From positions 62,001 through 126,000 of the forward strand of contig JACKOJ010000006.1 in assembly GCA_024234325.1 (NCBI GenBank): DNA of 64,000 nt, in the 5' to 3' direction. The position numbers and the translations under genes were made by a program. This DNA comes from Pseudomonadales bacterium (GTDB lineage: Bacteria; Pseudomonadota; Gammaproteobacteria; Pseudomonadales; Pseudohongiellaceae). Positions 60,517 to 64,000 of this stretch are shown piece after piece (positions within the stretch are counted from its first letter, which is position 1; each line of letters opens with the position of its first letter). The notes under the pieces were generated by a model. It ran no database searches and had not been told where the DNA came from. It saw nothing but the letters and a program-made list of their open reading frames with translations.

Positions 60517-60686
60517 GAGCTTCTCCTTGTTTCTTGTTGTTCTCGGATACCGGGCCAAAGTAAGCCACGCATTTCACCTCACAGCAAGGCGTTTGCGTCG
60601 AAGCGCCACCCCCGGATGCTTGGCAGGGCTGGCAATCTTCGCTATTACTGTCAGCCCCACAAGAACAACAACTGTTGGAGAGTCCC

Positions 60687-61646
60687 ATGAAAACCCTGTT
60701 TCTGCCCCTGTTGTTAAGCCTGGGCCTGCTGGCCTCCTCCAGCGCCTGGAGCCAGCCCCCCGCGACACTCCTTGGTGGTGCCTGCTCCGGCGGCCCGGAT
60801 GCGCCGCTGACGGAAGCGGCAAGTGGTCGCACCTTTGTGCTGGATTACCCCTGTGACCTGAAGCCGGGGGAAGACGTCACTGTCATCCTCAACCTGCATG
60901 GTGCAGGCTCCAATGAGCGCTATCAGCGCGCCTATTTCCCGGCCTGGGAACTGAAGGAGAAATACCGGCTGGTAATCGCCACGCCCCACTCCCCCGTGCG
61001 CCGCTGGAGTCAGGACGACGACGCCTATCTGCAAGCCATCACGGATGCCGTGATCAATGCCGTGGGGCAGGAACACGTGAAGGCCTTCTGGCTGGTAGGA
61101 CACTCCCAGGGCGGCCTGACCTCGCGCCGCCTGGTCTGCACCCCCTTCTTCGCGGACAAGGTGGACGGTTTTGTCAGCCTCTCCGGCGGGCGCCTGGGAG
61201 GAGCCGCCGAGCGCTCCCCGGGTGCGGGCCGCCCCGTGCAGGCGGACGCCCCACCACCACGCACACCAGGTGCACCCGCCACGGCATCCATTTCGATCCC
61301 CTCCGAGCCCGGCTGCGACTTCTCCCATATTTACGAAACTGGCGAACACGAGATTGTGAGCCTGCCCACCACGTCAACACGCGCCGAACAACTGCATTGC
61401 GCCGCACGCGTGCGTCAGGAAGATGTGATCGACACCGAGGCGGGTCGCACCTACGACAGCGGCAGCCAGAACCCCGGCACACGGGAATGGGGCCTGCTGC
61501 CGCGTCCTGGCACGGCGCAGGTGTATGAGTATCCGGGCTGTGCAAACGGTCGGGTAGTCGCGGATATCGTGCGCCTGGACAAGGGCCACACCGAAGGGCT
61601 GGAACCAATGATCACCGAACGCATCATCGGACTGATGACGCGCTGA
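60687..61646 (+). CDS. Secreted alpha/beta hydrolase (esterase/PHB-depolymerase-like)
   Basis: 319 residues from the ATG at 60687, with GGAGAG upstream; an ATG at 60675 is the alternative. A signal peptide ends at SAWSQ. VTVILNLHGAGSNERYQ gives the oxyanion hole and LVGHSQGGLTSRR the nucleophile elbow, with serine at about 140. A proline-rich linker (APPPRTPGAPATA) splits the second half, and the late LDKGHTEGL provides a histidine. It is divergent from the beta-helix gene. Probably an esterase acting on an extracellular polymer or ester. Confidence 0.87.
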   Translation: MKTLFLPLLLSLGLLASSSAWSQPPATLLGGACSGGPDAPLTEAASGRTFVLDYPCDLKPGEDVTVILNLHGAGSNERYQRAYFPAWELKEKYRLVIATPHSPVRRWSQDDDAYLQAITDAVINAVGQEHVKAFWLVGHSQGGLTSRRLVCTPFFADKVDGFVSLSGGRLGGAAERSPGAGRPVQADAPPPRTPGAPATASISIPSEPGCDFSHIYETGEHEIVSLPTTSTRAEQLHCAARVRQEDVIDTEAGRTYDSGSQNPGTREWGLLPRPGTAQVYEYPGCANGRVVADIVRLDKGHTEGLEPMITERIIGLMTR

Positions 61647-61656
61647 CCAAGATCAA

Positions 61657-61705
61657 GGGGTCAGGTACCTTGATTTCCTGGTCAAAGTACCTGACTTCAG
61701 GTCCC
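61657..61705. repeat. GGGGTCAG-family palindrome adjoining a broken gene
   Basis: GGGGTCAGGTACCTTGAT pairs with GTCAAAGTACCTGAC around a short loop. The expected right end CTGACCCC is instead CTGACTTCAGGTCCC, so the copy is altered where the GNAT remnant begins. Confidence 0.8.
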
Positions 61706-61866
61706 ACGAGCATGCGATCACGGAACTGCAGGCATGTCGTGTCGATGTAAACGAGCAGAATCCACAGGCTCTGGGCTTCTATGAGCACCTGGGATTCCGG
61801 CTTGTCGGGCGTTCGCCACTGGACGGCCAGGGGCGCGCCTTTCCGCTGCTGCACCTGTCGCTGTGA
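61702..61866 (+). pseudogene. C-terminal remnant of a YjaB-like GNAT acetyltransferase
   Basis: A 55-codon stretch ends at the TGA at 61864-61866 and reads HEHAITELQACRVDVNEQNP, then QALGFYEHLGF and GRSPLDGQGRAFPLLHLSL. This is the acetyl-CoA-proximal end of the GNAT fold, close to E. coli YjaB (NVNEQN…AVGFY…GF…GRS). The N-terminal two thirds, including the R/QxxGxG/A pyrophosphate loop, are missing; a palindromic repeat sits directly at the break. No start codon or ribosome site is present, so it should be non-functional. Confidence 0.8.
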
Positions 61867-61971
61867 CAAACGGTAATCTTTGCCACCACTTTAGAGATTG
61901 ACATTTCTCAACGCGCAACGAAGACTTTGCGACGATAATTCGCAGATTTAATAACAACAGAGGAATGCACC

Positions 61972-62562
61972 ATGCGCGTTTTGACACTGATTACTGCCAC
62001 CCTGATAAGCACCCTGACTTCCGGGTTTGTCGCTGCCCAATCCACCCAGGAACTGATCGCCCAGGCGGTTCGCCCGCTGCCAGACGATTTGAAAGACGGT
62101 GCCACCGTGTTCCGTTACGACCCCGCTACAGGCGAGCGCATCGTGCTGCGCCAGGGCAATAATCAGGTGGAATGTCGCCCCAAGGACGAGGAAGGTTTCA
62201 CTCGTTGCAGCCCGACAGCCAACGGCCCCCGCAGCGATCTGAGCGCCAGACTGCGTGCGCAGGGGCTGTCCGATGACGACGTCAACGCTGCCCTCGCGGA
62301 AGCAGAGCGCAAGGGTGAGATCCAGCCGCGCATCTTCGGCGCACTCAGCTACCGACTGTATGACGAGCCCGATCGCATTCAGCTTCTGTGGATCGTATCC
62401 GTTCCCAATGCCACGCCCGACCAACTGGGCATGCCCACCGGCGCGCAGCGCAACAATGCATTGGCAGGCCGTGGCACTCCCTGGATGATGAACCCGGGCA
62501 CGCCGGGCGCGCACCTGATGATTCCGATCAACGGGCTCGAACTGTCCAACAAGCCGCAGTAA
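61972..62562 (+). CDS. Secreted protein, unknown function
   Basis: 196 residues; the ATG at 61972 is preceded by AGAGGAA. A signal peptide ends at FVAAQ. The mature part has two cysteines (VECRPKDEEGFTRCSPT) and a motif ATGERIVLRQGNNQVECRPK that is met in other small secreted proteins of environmental bacteria without a name. The C-terminus is Gly/Pro-rich (GRGTPWMMNPGTPGAHLMIP). Function unknown. Confidence 0.8.
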   Translation: MRVLTLITATLISTLTSGFVAAQSTQELIAQAVRPLPDDLKDGATVFRYDPATGERIVLRQGNNQVECRPKDEEGFTRCSPTANGPRSDLSARLRAQGLSDDDVNAALAEAERKGEIQPRIFGALSYRLYDEPDRIQLLWIVSVPNATPDQLGMPTGAQRNNALAGRGTPWMMNPGTPGAHLMIPINGLELSNKPQ

Positions 62563-62570
62563 GACATCAA

Positions 62571-62615
62571 GGGGTCAGAGTCGTTGATTTTCTTGGAATT
62601 AACGACTCTGACCCC
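62571..62615. repeat. GGGGTCAG-family palindrome
   Basis: GGGGTCAGAGTCGTTGATT and AATTAACGACTCTGACCCC pair with one bulge around a seven-base loop. Same arm type as the copy at 56635. It separates two convergent genes. Confidence 0.9.
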
Positions 62616-62623
62616 GGTTTCAT

Positions 62624-63022
62624 TCAAGCCCCGCAGATCAGGCCCCGCACCTGCAACTCCACACGCGCCCCTGCGGCGGTTTCAGTCGCCGGCACCCATT
62701 CCGCACTCTCCAGCACATAGGTGTTGGACCCTGAACGTGCCAGGGCAATCCGGAACTGGCGAAGCAGATTGTCCAGCGCTTCCGCACTGCTGACGGGAGA
62801 CTCCGAAGCCAGCTCGATACGCCCTGTCTCCGCACACTCGGCCAGTGCCACCAACTGATTGGCCTCGGCCCTGTGCATCGGCTCTGCATTCACGTGCAGG
62901 GAAAAAGTCTGCTCGTCCAGTGGCAGGGGTTCAAATTTGCGGGACGACATTCCAGAGCAGGCGACCAGCGCGAATAAAGTGCCGGTCAATGCCAGGCGTG
63001 TCAGAGTGGCAGATTTGTTCAT
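62624..63022 (-). CDS. Small lipoprotein, unknown function
   Basis: 132 residues. The signal peptide ends in the lipobox LVAC, with Cys at about 22. The mature part is a mixed alpha/beta domain with SLHVNAEPM, NQLVALAECAETG and ALDNLLRQFRIALARSG. It ends in RVELQVRGLICGA. No family is recognised; an outer-membrane lipoprotein is likely since residue +2 is Ser. It is divergent from the PGPGW gene, with 266 bases between. Confidence 0.75.
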   Translation of the reverse strand: MNKSATLTRLALTGTLFALVACSGMSSRKFEPLPLDEQTFSLHVNAEPMHRAEANQLVALAECAETGRIELASESPVSSAEALDNLLRQFRIALARSGSNTYVLESAEWVPATETAAGARVELQVRGLICGA

Positions 63023-63288
63023 ACGGGTAGAGTCCTTCGTTTATTCGGTTGCATTGACGGGCATTTTAACCCGGTGCCCGGAACCGGATGCTGATCCCTG
63101 TCAATCTCTTGATGACCTGGAGGCATCGGAAAACCTCGATGGTGTTTCTGACCACCTGATGGGTGTTCTCGCCATCGCCAGCCACACGACCGCCAATATT
63201 TTCATTTAATTTCAATGTATTAGAGAATGGCACGGGTTCTGCATTTCTCCAGTGACAGATCCATCGTCCAACACACCTGGAGATCGCC

Positions 63289-63651
63289 ATGCACCTGCCT
63301 CATCCCTCCCCTCGCTCCCTGCCCCTGCTCTATCGCATTGGTGGGCTTCTGCTGGTCGCGGCGCTGCTCCTGCTGGGTGTGATCGGTCTGATTCTGCCCG
63401 TGATCCCGGGCATCGTGTTTCTGTTCCTGGCCCTGTACGTGCTCACCCGCCTGTCACGCAGAGTCGCGGCTTACGCCCACAGCAAGCCCTGGTTCCGGCA
63501 GTACCTGCGTCATCTGCACCTGGCCAAGGGGCTGAGCCTGGGCGCCCGCATCCGCTATGGCGCCCTGCTGACGGCACGGGGCATCGTGGACGGGCTGGGC
63601 AGTGCATGGAACTGGCTTCGCGCCGTGGGAAGCCGGGGAATGCGCCGTTAG
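63289..63651 (+). CDS. PGPGW-type small membrane protein
   Basis: 120 residues with two closely spaced membrane helices (IGGLLLVAALLLLGVIGLIL; IPGIVFLFLALYVLTRLS) joined by the LPVIPG turn. This is the layout of the DUF454/PGPGW families of small inner-membrane proteins. The C-terminal half is basic and cytoplasmic (SKPWFRQYLRHLHLAKG). GGAG-type ribosome site upstream (CTGGAGATCGCC). Function unknown. Confidence 0.78.
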   Translation: MHLPHPSPRSLPLLYRIGGLLLVAALLLLGVIGLILPVIPGIVFLFLALYVLTRLSRRVAAYAHSKPWFRQYLRHLHLAKGLSLGARIRYGALLTARGIVDGLGSAWNWLRAVGSRGMRR

Positions 63652-63652
63652 G

Positions 63653-63678
63653 ATCAAACGACTCTGACACCTTTGATC
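63653..63678. repeat. Half copy of the GGGGTCAG palindrome family
   Basis: TCAAACGACTCTGACACCTTTGAT matches the right arm of the copy at 56635 with one change (ACACC for ACCCC). No left arm lies upstream, so this is a truncated copy. Confidence 0.55.
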
Positions 63679-63730
63679 GACCACGTGCCCGTGGCAGAAT
63701 CCTGACTGCTTACGCATCAGGAGATGGACC

Positions 63731-64000
63731 ATGAACAACGAAACCAAATTGCTGAAAGGAAGCTGCCTCTGCGGTGCTGTGGAGTGGGAGTTCGACGGCA
63801 TTCCCGAGTCCGCGACCGCCTGCAACTGCACGGCCTGCCGACGCTACGGCACACTCTGGGCCTACGACTACGAGAACGAAGGCATCCGCGTGCGGGGAGA
63901 CACCGTCGGCTATATTCGCGGCCATCGCTCTCTGGGTTTCCATTTTTGTCCCACCTGCGGCTGCATGGCCTACTGGCGGGCACTGGCTACCAACGAGGAA
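63731..64000 (+). CDS. GFA/CENP-V family zinc protein, partial
   Basis: Ninety codons before the right edge. The start has AGGAGATGG upstream. The zinc-binding cysteines are visible as GSCLCGAVEWEF, TACNCTACRRYG and HFCPTCGCMAYW, the pattern of glutathione-dependent formaldehyde-activating (GFA) and CENP-V-like proteins. Family members bind two zinc ions. Whether this one handles glutathione adducts is not known. The C-terminus is missing. Confidence 0.9.
   Translation, partial: MNNETKLLKGSCLCGAVEWEFDGIPESATACNCTACRRYGTLWAYDYENEGIRVRGDTVGYIRGHRSLGFHFCPTCGCMAYWRALATNEE

Overview
The window looks like a chromosomal piece of a free-living, probably marine or aquatic gammaproteobacterium. This is an inference from gene content: DusC, an SerB with an ACT-like N-terminus, YchJ, a giant autotransporter, a type I-secreted VCBS adhesin, a PQQ dehydrogenase, Fur-controlled iron handling and many short secreted proteins. 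No rRNA, tRNA, CRISPR array, integrase or intact insertion sequence was recognised.

Left part (1-11 kb): a visibly more AT-rich accessory region. A minus-strand operon encodes a DUF262/DUF1524 nuclease-like protein with a C-terminal RAMA domain, HsdM, HsdS, HsdR, a YgjP-type zinc metallopeptidase and the start of a SpoT/MESH1-like HD hydrolase that runs off the left edge. These genes overlap or nearly touch, so they look like one defence operon. To its right are two small unrecognised genes that share a 14-bp leader motif (10.0-11.0 kb).

Middle (11-30 kb): an exported RidA-like protein; an 8.5-kb autotransporter with about 30 glycine-rich repeats; dusC; a lipoprotein gamma-glutamyltransferase; a PepSY membrane protein behind a Fur box; a DUF6178-like protein; a divergent gene whose C-terminus is a DUF6447-like module with its own internal start; and a coupled EVE-domain / TTL-like ATP-grasp pair convergent to it.

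30-49.6 kb: a secreted hydrolase, a VCBS/PA14/DUF642 adhesin broken by two frameshifts (one of them a 46-bp tandem duplication), a PQQ dehydrogenase, an SGNH-like protein, a DUF442 phosphatase, serB, cytochrome b561, a four-gene MacAB-like export operon, ychJ and a large secreted propeller/RTX/DUF5648 protein.

49.7-64 kb: a three-gene membrane/winged-helix/DUF4173 unit with matching palindromes upstream of its first and third genes; an SLC13 transporter; a coupled TetR-methyltransferase pair; an M23-like protein lacking the usual histidines; a parallel beta-helix protein; an esterase; several small secreted proteins; and a GFA-family gene cut by the right edge.

Scattered between genes are palindromes of one family. 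They have the constant outer ends GGGGTCAG/CTGACCCC but inner arms that differ between copies while staying self-complementary. One copy abuts the C-terminal remnant of a GNAT acetyltransferase gene.
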